NCBI RefSeq assembly: GCF_013426205.1
Contig: NC_089423.1
Coordinates: 6,138,001-6,202,000, forward strand
Reading direction: 5' to 3'
Source of the DNA: Metarhizium brunneum
Taxonomy: Eukaryota; Ascomycota; Sordariomycetes; Hypocreales; Clavicipitaceae
DNA length: 64,000 nucleotides
Shown here: positions 33,582 through 44,273 of the stretch, one piece after another
Layout of the letters: every line of letters starts with the position of its first letter
Position numbering within the stretch: the first letter of the stretch is position 1
Program-made: the position numbers and the translations under genes
Notes under the pieces: generated by a model
Told to the model about the DNA's origin: nothing
Database searches by the model: none
What the model saw: the letters and a program-made list of their open reading frames with translations, nothing else

Positions 33582-36499
33582 TCTCCCTGGGCATTGTTCA
33601 GAGTCTAAGGCATAGGCATTGGTGCGACCAAGTGAGGCTGTCAAAAGAAAGCACGTCAGTAATCAGGTCATGTTTTGCAGCATGTCCTACAAGGGGCCTT
33701 TCCCCCTCGGCTGCTTTGTCAGTCTGTCACACTGCTGCGTGATACTTGACTGAAAAGAACCTGCAGACTTTGGGATGAGGACGAAGCGACTCAGAATCTA
33801 GCTCATATTACTGTCGATGGGCAAGAGGAGTGAGTCTCAGAAAATCCTGTCTACTCCGTACGCGAACCTGACTGCATGTGGATCTTATCCCAAAAAGAAA
33901 TGCAGAACCAAGGGCAGAGGCCAGTTGACACCAAGGGCGGATGCCATTAATTTAAGGGGAAAAATTACTCCGTACGGAGTAGTATTACAGTGACTTACAC
34001 CAGAGCCAACAAGGCAGGCATGGGATTCAGATGTTGCTTTTGGGACTACTCCGTAGAGACATACACAGATGGATGGAGTCGGAGAAGTATTGACTACTCC
34101 GTAACATCCATAGGTAGGGGTTAGTGAGTCTCAGATCGGCTACTATGTCTCGACTGATCAAAGAGGGCGATTCGTTCGAGGTTCTTCTTTTTTCAGCGTT
34201 TTCGATGGGATTGAAAATGATGTCTGAAATGCCAGCTGGGAACAACGACAAGTCCATTCCTGCCTCTAATCAAGTTGCTTGGCCCCCAATGGGCTACGAC
34301 GACTCAAATGGGGGCGAGAGCCGCAAGGGAGACAAACAATGCCGTGGGGCATAGCATTGCTATTCCCGCTCTGCCTACTCCGTGCAAAGTCTGTTCCAAA
34401 TAAACTCCCAACACTACCACTAGTACTAGTACGTACGGAGCGTCTCTCGCTTATTTGTCGTCAAGCGAGGATGGAATGGAGAGAGACGGGATTGAGCAGG
34501 GCCCACTATCACCCGAGACCGAAGGAAAGGTTGGAAACGCTCCCATTTCTTCTCAAAAGCATGGAGAGGTCTGTAGCAGTGGGCAGTGAGTTATGGGAGG
34601 GTAGGAATGGGGGCGGTACTTGTTAGAATGGTACAGTCCCAAGCGGCATATTGAAGAAAGTCGCATGACCAATGGGGATATTCAGCTTGGCTATTTGACT
34701 TGACACTTTGTTGCCAAATCTCGGCATACTACCTGTTGCACACAGCTATGGCAGCATCGACTTGGAATTGGACGAGGCTGACCAAGATTTAGACAAATGA
34801 GGAACGCACATAAACTATGTGTACGGAGTACGTGTTAAACAGGTGGATGGACTGACTGCATCGTCTACCGTCTCAGCGAAGTCATGACGAGGAATAAAGC
34901 GCATGCTTTCGAGGTCCATTAACGGAATACGGCTATTCCGTAAGCCGAGAAAAATCACAGAGGGAGTCAAGGAACTTGCCAAATGCATGAGGAGGATGAG
35001 ACAATGGACAGCGTCTGTGTGGTAGTAAGGGGATAGCAATGACTCCGTAACCGTACTCGGTACCCAAAACTGCGAGAGCCGTGGCTGGCTGGCGATTTCG
35101 CGACCTGGATGAGCCTCTCGGAGTCGCCGGTGGGGCGAGGTCGCCCAATAGTGTGGCACAGAACAGATGAGTATTCGCACCGTGGAGCGTGGGTAAGACT
35201 GTGATGATGTGACGGTGCTAATGACGACACGACACCGTCGGTGGCTAACACGAGATGCTGACGAGAGAGGCGTCCGCGAAGGCCGCTTGAGGCCACCAAA
35301 CTTGACGAGTCGACAGGTCCTGGCCTGCTTCCCACAAGCCTCGTCACTACTGGCCATTGAATTCATCTCCACCCCCTGCCCACCCATGTGCGGTTGCTTC
35401 GATTTAATTTCTCCTTGGGAACCAAAACCGGGGCCCGGTGCCTGTTCTGGCGTCGCTGGCCTGTCGAACGCATTCCGCAGACTCCAGATGTCCGCCCTGT
35501 GTGCGCTTGGCCGAGCCAGCGCACACCAACCCCAAGCCTTCAAATGTTGTGGTCAACGGTTTCTCTCTAGGCTGCGCCGGTCCCCCAGCAAGTCTGCTCA
35601 CGGTCAGCCAGGTGGCCTGTTGGCGTGTCTGGGCCTGTGCTGCCCTTTCTTTTGTGTGTGTCTCCTGTGGACAAGGTTGGTTGATTGGTTGCTTGGCTGG
35701 ATCAGTCTGCCACACCAGACTTTTTTATGCCAAATTGTATGTACATACATATGGAGTACAGAGTCGGCACTCGCAGATTTATGCATTGTGTCCAGAGTAC
35801 GTACCCTGTCCTTCCCACCCCGGAACCCCGTCCAAGTAAAAAAACCCCACTGGCCCACGCTCAGCCTGTTGCCCAGTCTGCTCGTCCCTCTCGTGTTCCG
35901 ACTTCGACTGCCAACCCTTTCTTTCCCCTTTGCCATCACCGTCGCCGTCGCCGTCACCGTCACCACCAGCATTTGGTGTCTCGATATCACCCGCAACTGC
36001 GCTGCACGGCTCATACAACTACGACGACTTGGTCAGCCCAATTCCCCTGGATATCGTTCTGCGGAGGTTTCTGGCCTTCCCCGGACTCTGCTCAATCAAA
36101 CCCCAAGAGTCCCCCCGCGAGGGCCCGCTTCGAAAGGGCCGAATAACACCTGCAGGCCTGAAGCCACCACCACCCTCTGCTCTGCTCTGCTCTGCTCTGG
36201 TGTCCATTTCCTGCGGCTGCACCCATCGACACCCAGCGGCACGCGACAGACCTTTGGCAATTTATTTGCCCTGCTCAACTCTCCCCGCAATATACCCCGA
36301 GATCCGCCATCTTGTCGACGTTTCATCACAACGACATATCGATACAACGACTCTGCCCCATTCCATCTGTTTTCGGCATTCTGCGATTCGCCTGATTGTC
36401 GGTGCTTGTCCTGCCGCCTGACGACCTTTCAACGACGAGGCATCGCCTCTTGCTCCGCCGTATTGATTCTCGTCTCCCGCTCTTCCGCCATTCGCCATC
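33582..36499. other. Motif-dense region and 5' leader of the following regulator
   Basis: About 2.9 kb. Between 33.8 and 34.9 kb exact copies of the 9-mer start at 33852, 33967, 33974, 34047, 34095 and 34822, with degenerate copies at about 34377 and 35042. From about 35.75 kb the sequence becomes C/T-rich with short repeats (CCGTCG/CCGTCA units near 35940-35970; five TCTGC units near 36177-36200), as expected for a promoter and long 5' UTR. The long plus frame across it (35209-36558) overlaps the next gene out of frame and is a shadow. Confidence 0.5.
33967..33982. repeat. 16-bp perfect palindrome TACTCCGTACGGAGTA, second copy
   Basis: Identical to 27348-27363, again followed by GTA and AT-rich DNA. 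It lies in the densest part of the motif cluster (33.8-34.9 kb). Confidence 0.9.
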
Positions 36500-38635
36500 A
36501 TGTCACAAGCCGTCAAGAGAGCCTGCGATGCCTGCCATCGTCGCAAGGTGAAGTGTGACGGCATCAACCCGTGCCGAAATTGCGCCTCGGCTCAGTTGTC
36601 GTGCACATACAATGCCATCCCACAGAAGAAAGGCCCAAAAGGCTCACGAGCCAAAGTAATCAGCGAACTTCGCGAGACGCAGCGTCAGACCAGCCTGTCG
36701 GCCAAGGTGCAAAGCCGGATGAATGGCATCGCTTGCCCGCCCACAACCTCAGGCTTGGCTCCTACTCCAGGCCTCCTTACCAGTGAACTTGTCAAGGAAT
36801 GTGCTCAGTTCTTCTTCGATAATCTTTATCCACAGGCTCCGATCCTCGACCGGCGACAGATTGAACAACAAGTTCTGTACATGGAGCAGAACCGCGATGC
36901 CTACTGCTTAATGACATCTCTTTGTGCCTTCATCATGCTTCAGCCAGGCATGTCTATGCCTGCGGGTGACCCATACAGCCTGGACATGGTCCCTGGGGCG
37001 AATATTGTTTCCAGTCAGCTTCTTCTCGAAGAATGTCTCCGTGTTCGAAAAGGATACGAGTACCTTGACTCTATTACTTTGAATTCACTGGCTACCAACT
37101 TCTTCCTTTTCGGCTGTTTCTCTGGCCAGGAAATGCATGACAAGGCCTGGTACTATCTCCGCGAAGCTACCACCATGATCCATATGGCTGGCATGGATAA
37201 GGAGGAGCACTACATGCAGTTTGACGCCGCCGAGGCTTCCCGACGACGACGCTTGTTCTGGCTCCTCTTCTCCGTTGAGCGGGCTTATGCTATCCAGCGC
37301 CGACGGCCCATTACTCTTCAAGCAACCATCAATTTGCCTACTCTAGGCGACGATCCTGCCGATCCCCAAGCACATATGCTCAACGGCTTCGTCTTGCTAG
37401 TCAACATGTTTCGGCCGTTCGATGATGCCTTCACTGCTACTTGGAACAAAACTCGGGCTCAGCTGACTTCTCAACATGTCAACGGTCTACAGAAGCAACT
37501 CAATGAAGTGGCTCAATCCTGTGCTTGTCAGGACTCAAATTTTCAGGACCTGCACACTAACCAACAGTGGTTGAAGAATACCGCCTGGCAGCTGACCAGT
37601 GGCGTGGTAAATGGCAACTCAGGTGATTCCATGTCATTCCAGTATCCCATGAATATGTCACGAGAACTACTGGTCAACATGGCATCACAATTCCCTGTTC
37701 AAGTTGTTGATCTTATTGGCACCGGACTGGTAAGTGCGAACTGAGAGCGTATTGATATATAATATCGACACTATTTGCTGACGTCTCCGAAGATTGAGAA
37801 GCTCTTGGAAATGTCATCATCGATGGCCGAATACCTCGCCATGCAGCCTGCTTCGCGAGACCCTTTCGCCATAGGCCCGCGCGAGCACCTGAGTCAGATT
37901 CTTTCCCTGGCTGCTGTTGCCCGAAACGGCGACTATCGCTTCCTGCCTTTGCTCCTGAATAAGCTCGGCGAAGTCCTTCCTCGCATCACGAACCCCATGC
38001 TTCAGAACGCCCCCGAGAACTCCAACCTTGCCAATATCGATATCTTTGATGGTTTTGGCACTGCTGGAATGGCCCAGCCACCCAGCCAGATGCACATGGC
38101 CATGGACAACGACTACGACCGTAAATTCTCTGTCGAGGAGTACGAGAAGAAGTATGCGATGGAAATGAACGGCAATACACCGGAATCCGCCACTCATTCC
38201 AACCACTCCCATAGCTCGCCGTCAATTGCGCAGCAAGGCTCGGACATGGGCGGTTCTTTTATTGGTTCTCCAAACATCATGTCGCCGGGGATGGACTACT
38301 CTCATAACATGAATGGGTTCCCCTGCAATCCGATGAACGAAATGGTGATGAGCCCCATGGGAAGCTCTGGGCAGTCGAATGGCATGTCACAAGGCCAACA
38401 CATGGGACATGACCACATGCCACAGCGTATGAACGGAATGGCAGGCCAAAACATGCGGCAACAAGGCATAAACGTAATGAATCCTCTAAGCGGCATGGGT
38501 CATATCCAACAAAGACAAAGTAGCTTCCACATGACAGGTCAACCGCACATGGGGGATTTCCATAATCTCCCCCCAAGAGGGAATCCAGACACAAGCAATC
38601 CAATGGTTGGCATGAATACAATGGGCGCATATTAG
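36500..38635 (+). CDS. Zn2Cys6 transcription factor with fungal_trans domain
   Basis: Two exons, 36500-37729 and 37793-38635 (63-bp intron, gtaagt...gctgac...aag), encoding 690 aa. The N-terminal Gal4-type cluster is canonical: C9-x2-C12-x6-C19-x5-C25-x2-C28-x6-C35 in RACDACHRRKVKCDG. A basic linker follows (IPQKKGPKGSRAKVISELRE). The middle (about 90-330) is a fungal-specific regulatory domain (AWYYLREATTMIHMAGMD, SRRRRLFWLLFSVERAYA). The C-terminus (about 530-690) is very rich in Met, Gly, Asn and Gln and probably disordered. The KKGPKGSRAK linker resembles regulators of starch, maltose and cellobiose use such as COL-26/BglR; I hold that only as a guess. An alpha-galactosidase and a carbohydrate-type regulator on one contig need not be linked. 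Confidence 0.9.
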
Positions 38636-39566
38636 CCGCTTCTGCCATAATGCCGATACGAATTTATATACCCATCTTTGTCGAACGACTGGAGCGACGA
38701 CCAAAGATCTCCTGATACAGTGCAGATTCTCTTCTGCTTATATTCTTGACCAAGGTCACCCTACGATATCTACTTTGTCTCATTTTCCTTGGTTTTGTCA
38801 TCCCATCACCAAAGAGCACGGCATTATACTTGTAAGTTGAAGGGGCAATGTGCCGTGCTTTAACTTTTGCCGAGGTGAGAGCTTAGCGGCGCTGAGCGAG
38901 CACATGAAGCATTTTATCATCTAGCATTGGGTCTGATGTCTATGTGTTTGCTTATCTTTGATATATATTTGTCTTTATCTGGCTTGGTGTTTCGTTAGTT
39001 ATCTCTTGAGACATTTGAGCAACACGGCGTACAAGGTGTGGGACTATTGCCATCCAGCTTGCCATGGCGATAAATGGCGTTCGTTTAGCGTTTCCTTTGT
39101 TTGGAAGATTTCGGGTTTGGATATAAGGTGGCGCGGCAATTTGGATGATTATTACGCAAGATGGGTTGATGCCATCTGAGCTTTTGCAGTAGGGCCCAGC
39201 CAGTATGGACAACAATTGATTGTATTAGACCACATTTATCTTTTCAATATTGTGACGGTTTATTTCGACTCTGGACGCGATTCATCTAACTACTCTGCAT
39301 TACCATATTGAGTAAAATATGGCCGTATTTCTGGGCCATTGTTCCCGTGCTGCTCTAATGATTTGCCTAGTAGTATATTCATTTCTTTTGCATCATGCTT
39401 GTATTATGATTTGCCATGAGAGGGAAATAATAAACAACTTAATATTCATTTCTTCGGTATCCCAATGACAAAGAGGGGGGGTATCTAGGCTGCTCCGGAG
39501 ACACAGGCGCCCCTCGAGTCAGGTTTTCATTACGGCGTCATTACAGTCATTACCATGATCATCACG
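38636..39566. other. Convergent 3' region between the Zn2Cys6 regulator and the lipase
   Basis: About 930 bp, AT-rich in its second half, with no credible gene. It presumably holds both 3' UTRs. Confidence 0.5.
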
Positions 39567-41350
39567 TCACACCACCCTCGTCTTCCCCGTCACCGCTCCC
39601 ACGGCCAAAAGCTCTATCCTCCCCGCGTACAGACTCATCATGTGCGCCACGGGATCTCCCCATATCACGCCTCGCAACTGATGCTCCCCGCACGTCACCG
39701 CCACCACGCCCTCGTCCAGCCTCTCCCTGACGGTCTTGTGCTCCGTCACAGGAGCGAGCGGATTGCCTGTCCGCAGAACCGCGATCGTCCCCGCGTTGCT
39801 GAGCTTCGAAGGCGGCACTTTCCACTCCGGCCGACCGTGGACCGGGTCCGGCGGCGGCGGCGGCGGCGGGTTGGCGAGCAGCGCGACAAGAGACCGGACG
39901 TACGACTTGGACGCCCGCGCCACGGGGTCGCCCTCGTTGACGAAGCTCAGAAACAGGCTCTTCCTGAGCTCCCTCCTCCTGGGCGTCTTGAGCGGCAGCA
40001 GGCTGACGGGCGGGGCGCCGAACGTGACGCAGTGTATGCGCCTGAAGCGGCCCGCGAGCAGCGCCAGCTCGCTCTCGATGCCGCTGAGCATGTGGCTGTA
40101 CAGGAGGGCCGCGACGGCGCCGCCGGCCGAGTGGCCCGTCAGGAGGAGCGAGTACCCTGCCCGCCCGGGGTTCTCCTCCAGCAGCTGCCTTAGGCGCGCG
40201 GCCACGGGGCGCACCGTCTGGCGGGCGACGGAGAGGAACCCGGCGTGGCAGTGGTTGTCGTGGTCGTCGAGGAAGTTTGTGGGCGGCGAGGGCGCCATGT
40301 TGAGGTTGACGGCCCAGTCGGAGAAGGAGGCGGTGCCGCGGATGGCGAAGACGATGGTGTTTGCGTGGTCCATGGAGACGGACTTGATGCGCATCGCTTT
40401 GGTGTTGTTGCGAAGGGACGAGGGGATGTGCGTGTTCAGCTCGTCGGCTTCCGGGCTGGTGTAGACGCGGTGGGAGTATTGGGCGGCCAGGCAGAGGAGG
40501 GGCCACGTCGGCATGTATCTGGGTGTTGTTAGGTTTTGTTGAAGGAGAGGGAGGGAAAGGAAGAAGGGGAAACCGGGACTTACAGACGAAGAGGGGGGAG
40601 GTTCGTGGGCAGTTTTGAATTGGCATATAGTTCCACCTTGGAGAAATAGTGGCCCGATACCACAGCAGTAGCTGTGTGAGCGACTTGTGAGGGCTGTCCT
40701 TTTTCCTGCTGTCGAAAGGGACATGTCTCTTTGAAACCCAGGGTTTGACAAGTGTGTTTGTCGTGAGTTGGCCATGGTTGAGATGGATCATGTGTGTAAG
40801 GTTGGGGTTGGGGTTGAGGTCTATACTGGACGAGACTGTTTTGAGAAGCGGGCTCCCGGCATAGGAACAAATTCCTTTCGTGGCCTGATAGGCTCTCGGA
40901 ATCAATCAGCGTCATGACATTGTCGAAACGGTGCTTGATGTCATCGTATGCCGCGTTGGCAACGTTGGTGGAGGGTGTAAGTTGCTTTCGGGGCCCAGGG
41001 GTATGAGTGCATATCCATTCCAGTGCCAGGTCGACCATGGACTCGGAGAGGCGGCCGACGTCGAGGCCTTTCTGTTTCCGAGGTGCGCGCAAATCATATT
41101 GGGGATACGATGCTTTGTGGGTTGAGCATGGAGCTGGGAAAGGTGGATGCGGCAAGTTTGTAGGCGGGCTGTAGTTGAACTGCGGCTGCGAGGCTTTGGA
41201 ATCAGGATAGAAGTTGTATTGTGCTGGGACTGGTGCAGGAGATGATGTATACATGTTGGGAGGACATGTAAACGAGGCTGGCTTGAGGTTGGACGTGGAC
41301 GGCCTGGAGCCCCTGGACGGCCGTTCTGGTTTGGAGCTGGAGAGGCCCAT
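39567..41350 (-). CDS. Class 3 lipase-like alpha/beta hydrolase with a possible N-myristoylated start
   Basis: Two exons on the minus strand, 41350-40584 and 40518-39567 (65-bp intron, gtaagt...cctaac...cag), giving 572 aa. The C-terminal half is a lipase_3 fold: AIRGTASFSDWAVNLN carries the oxyanion-loop region, LLLTGHSAGGAVAALL contains nucleophile Ser386, and FVNEGDPVARA provides a likely catalytic Asp. The His partner may be in VTEHKTVRERL or GEHQLRG. A Pro run (NPPPPPPPDP) interrupts the domain. The N-terminal ~240 residues are Pro/Ser/Tyr-rich and disordered apart from one helical patch (SESMVDLALEWICTHT). The start MGLSSSKPER matches the MGxxxS N-myristoylation pattern, implying a cytosolic, membrane-attached enzyme rather than a secreted lipase; no signal peptide is present. 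Substrate is unknown. Confidence 0.87.
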
Positions 41351-42450
41351 GGCGAAAGACAGTCAGTCATTGAACGTTGCTCAATGACGGCGATGGAACT
41401 TGTGCATTCTAGCCGAGACAATCTTGTCGGTGGCGAAAACCTTGAAATAAAGCAACTGGGAATAGAGAAATTGAGTGACACTATTCACGAGTCACAACGT
41501 TGAGGGGAAAGTGGTGTTGTACAGGTTGTTGTGCAGATTGTGCAAGTGTACTAGTTGTACAAGTTGTAATACAGGCGCTCACATGCCGCGGCATGTCTCA
41601 CAGCCCTACTCTGTAGTATTGGATGTTGCATCACACCAGCGCTGTCGACTTTAACTGATTGCCAGTACTCCGTAGTATTCTACATAGTAAGATGCTGAGC
41701 ACACGCAGATGACAGTGACAGAGCCGTCGATTGATCCTTGAACCTCGTCGCATGCCATGTGATTTGCTGTGCCTCGGGCAGCTGCAGCTACGGCTGTGTC
41801 TGGGAGTCTGGGGATGGCGAATGGCAGTGCAGATGTGGTGCGTCGCGGCTATGGTATACATTGTATGGATTGTCTTGGCATGGGCTGCATGAACGATGTG
41901 AAACTGCCCTTGGAGCATTGGCTAGCAATGCGAGGTATTGAATACGTGCAGTGTTTTAACATTGGTTTACTTCCTACTGTACTCACCGGTGAGGGGTGGT
42001 GAGATGGACGGTGTAATGAAGAATCGAGTTGCTTTTTTTTTTCTTTAATTTTTTTCTTTAAATTGACACGTCTCTTTCCTCGCTTCTCCTCTTGCCATGG
42101 CTTCCGTTGAGCCTCAAAACGCGTTGGCTGCATCGTAACACTAGGCAGGAATGGGCAGCTGTTCCGTGTCGCCTCATCTTGGCACGATGAGGCCTCTCGT
42201 GCTTGTCACAAGACTCACAACAGCGGCGAGGACGGACGCTCGCATTCCCTCGGTCAACAGATACGTGATGCGTGATGCATAAACAACTATCCGGCAACGG
42301 GAGGGCCATTTCGCTGGCGCCAGTGCGGAGTTAAACACCGACTTTGATCACGACAGCGTCTGGCAATAGTGGTGAGCCTCACTTGGACGCCCAACGCAAG
42401 TCATGAGAGTGCAAGAACTGGTGATACGTCTCAGCATGCAGACTTTTACC
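41351..42450. other. Intergenic region between lipase and deaminase genes
   Basis: About 1.1 kb. No credible gene. It contains one TACTCCGTA copy (41666-41674), a TTGTAC/GTTG-rich patch near 41510-41570 and a T-rich tract near 42030-42060. Confidence 0.45.
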
Positions 42451-43542
42451 TTATCCTTCGGTATCAATAGCATCCAACTCTGCATAAATGCTCTTCTTGA
42501 CATCCTCATCGGCCCAGCACATATCTACCGCATTTCTCCCTAACTGCACCATTTCCGCCTTGGACAACCCGCCATAGTTATATGCCTTCTCCTGGTTGCC
42601 ATCGATCCACACGTCGTGCATATACACAGGATCATCGCTATTAACGCAGTACTTGACTCCCTTGTCCAGGAGCTGCCGTAATTTAGGAAACAGGGCTTCC
42701 GTCGCCGTGCGTCGGTGATAGGCATGCGGGCAAAGGGTCAATCCGATTCCCCTTGTTCTGAGGCCCTCAACCAGCTCATCACGATCGAGGGCGTCCAGTC
42801 CGTGGTCTATCCTTTCAACGCCCACGTCGAAGATAGCCTGTCGGATATGCTCATGAGTATCCTTCTGGCCGAAATCGCAGTGCGTTGTGAGGTGAAGCCC
42901 ATCCGCCCTGGCACGGGCAAACGCATTCTTGAACAGAATCGGCGGTCTCTCGTAGGCATTGCTCGCCAGTCCAACAGCGTGAAACAGGCCGAGTCCTCCG
43001 TTGCACGTGGCCCACGGCAGAGCAGTCTCGTAAGCAGCCTCGCCATCCTCCACGGGCTCGTCGCGCAAGAAGCAGAATATCCACTGCGACTTGACACCGT
43101 ACCGTTCTGCGCCGTCCCTTTGTGCCTTCAGGTAGCCGTTCAGAACGGCCTCGGCGGCAACCCCCCTCCTGGTGTGAGCCTGAATATCGAAGAATGGCTC
43201 GACGTAGCGCACCTTCATCTCCTGGCAGCGCTTCAGGTAGTCCATGGCGAGGTCGTAAAAGTCTTCTTCTTGAAGGAGGACCTCGCAGCCGGCAAAGTAG
43301 GCTTCCAGGAAGGTGGGCACATCTTTGCGGCCGCCCAGCTCGGGGCGGTGGTTGTATGTGACCTGGTAAGATTCAAGCAGCTCTTCGTAGGTCTTGTAGG
43401 TCTGGTCCTTGAACCGTAGTGGGATATTGTTGCGTTGGGCAAGGGTCCAGCGGAGAGGAGGCCGGAGGGTGCCTTCGATGTGAATGTGCAATTCGACCTT
43501 GGGAAGGGAGGAGATGAAAGGGGATATCTGTAGGTTGTTCAT
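42451..43542 (-). CDS. Adenosine/adenine deaminase family protein with atypical catalytic motif
   Basis: Single exon, 363 aa from the ATG at 43542 (MNNLQISPFISSLPKVELHI). The frame extends 18 codons upstream without an ATG. Family members hydrolytically deaminate adenosine or adenine. Metal-site signatures are present: H19-x-H21 (VELHIHIEGT), H221 (THCDFG), H247 (ERIDHGLDAL) and D303/D304 (VNSDDP). The usual HAGE motif is replaced by HCDF, so the general acid Glu three residues after the zinc His is Phe here, with Asp223 one position earlier. The protein may therefore use Asp, have another substrate, or belong to a distinct ADA-like subfamily. It is divergent from a Dal5-type transporter, which suggests purine-nitrogen use. 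Confidence 0.82.
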   Translation of the reverse strand: MNNLQISPFISSLPKVELHIHIEGTLRPPLRWTLAQRNNIPLRFKDQTYKTYEELLESYQVTYNHRPELGGRKDVPTFLEAYFAGCEVLLQEEDFYDLAMDYLKRCQEMKVRYVEPFFDIQAHTRRGVAAEAVLNGYLKAQRDGAERYGVKSQWIFCFLRDEPVEDGEAAYETALPWATCNGGLGLFHAVGLASNAYERPPILFKNAFARARADGLHLTTHCDFGQKDTHEHIRQAIFDVGVERIDHGLDALDRDELVEGLRTRGIGLTLCPHAYHRRTATEALFPKLRQLLDKGVKYCVNSDDPVYMHDVWIDGNQEKAYNYGGLSKAEMVQLGRNAVDMCWADEDVKKSIYAELDAIDTEG

Positions 43543-44273
43543 TGTGGTGGTGACGATATTGGCGGTGGTGTTGGAAGGAGGACAAGCTGATGGCACAATC
43601 TGTTCCGCTTTCCGCCCTGTACGGATTCCACCAAAATGATCAACTACGACAGGTCTGCGCCGAGTAGGTCTGATGAACCTCGGCCAGCTCCGGTCACGGC
43701 TACTGTATCCTTATCATGCCCGTCGTCATTTGCGGCCAGGCAACGCGCTCTTTGCGGCGGCCAAGTGGAGAGACTTGAGGTCACAGGTCAAACCAGTTGG
43801 ACCTGCTTCCGTGCTGCGTACTCGCCAGATTTCTTTCCAAATACGCCGGATAAGCTGCATTGGCCGCAAGAAACTTCATGATCCCGGCGTTAACGTGTGG
43901 AAATGGTGGCAAAGAGTGCTGATCCGTGGCTATGGATTTGCAATAGTCGTTGTTTGATGGGGGCAAGTTCGGATGCCTAATGTCGCTATTCAGTCTGCAC
44001 ATGTGGTCCTCCTGACTCCTCCATAAGACCCCCACACTTGGGACTTGGGAGGCTGAAGTTCTGAACCAGCTTGCATCTCACTTGCATCGCATTCCACACG
44101 CCCCCGCGACTCGCTACCCCAATCTGGGATTGGCAGTTTTCCTTTTGCCCATGCTGGCTAGTTGGCCTGCCATTCTCTCCTCATGGAGAAGGCGATAGAC
44201 GTGCGAGCATTGGGTCTCCCGAGTCCCGAGTCTGTAGAATCCGTTGTGCCGCTCTCGTCTCCTTATTGAGAGA
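43543..44273. promoter_or_regulatory. Divergent promoter of deaminase-family and Dal5-type transporter genes
   Basis: A 731-bp intergenic region between two outward-facing start codons. It has a TGATAAG on the minus strand at 43710-43716 and a CGATAG at 44193-44198, both fitting HGATAR. GATA-factor control would suit nitrogen-scavenging genes, but two six- or seven-base sites are not strong evidence. Confidence 0.4.

Noticed and set aside
34815..35543. 242-codon minus-strand open frame
   Set aside because: No domain, unusual composition, lies in the motif-dense non-coding stretch and includes a TACGGAGTA copy.
35209..36558. 449-codon plus-strand open frame
   Set aside because: It overlaps the start of the Zn2Cys6 regulator out of frame, is full of low-complexity Arg/Ser/Pro from C/T-rich leader DNA and has no family-like sequence.
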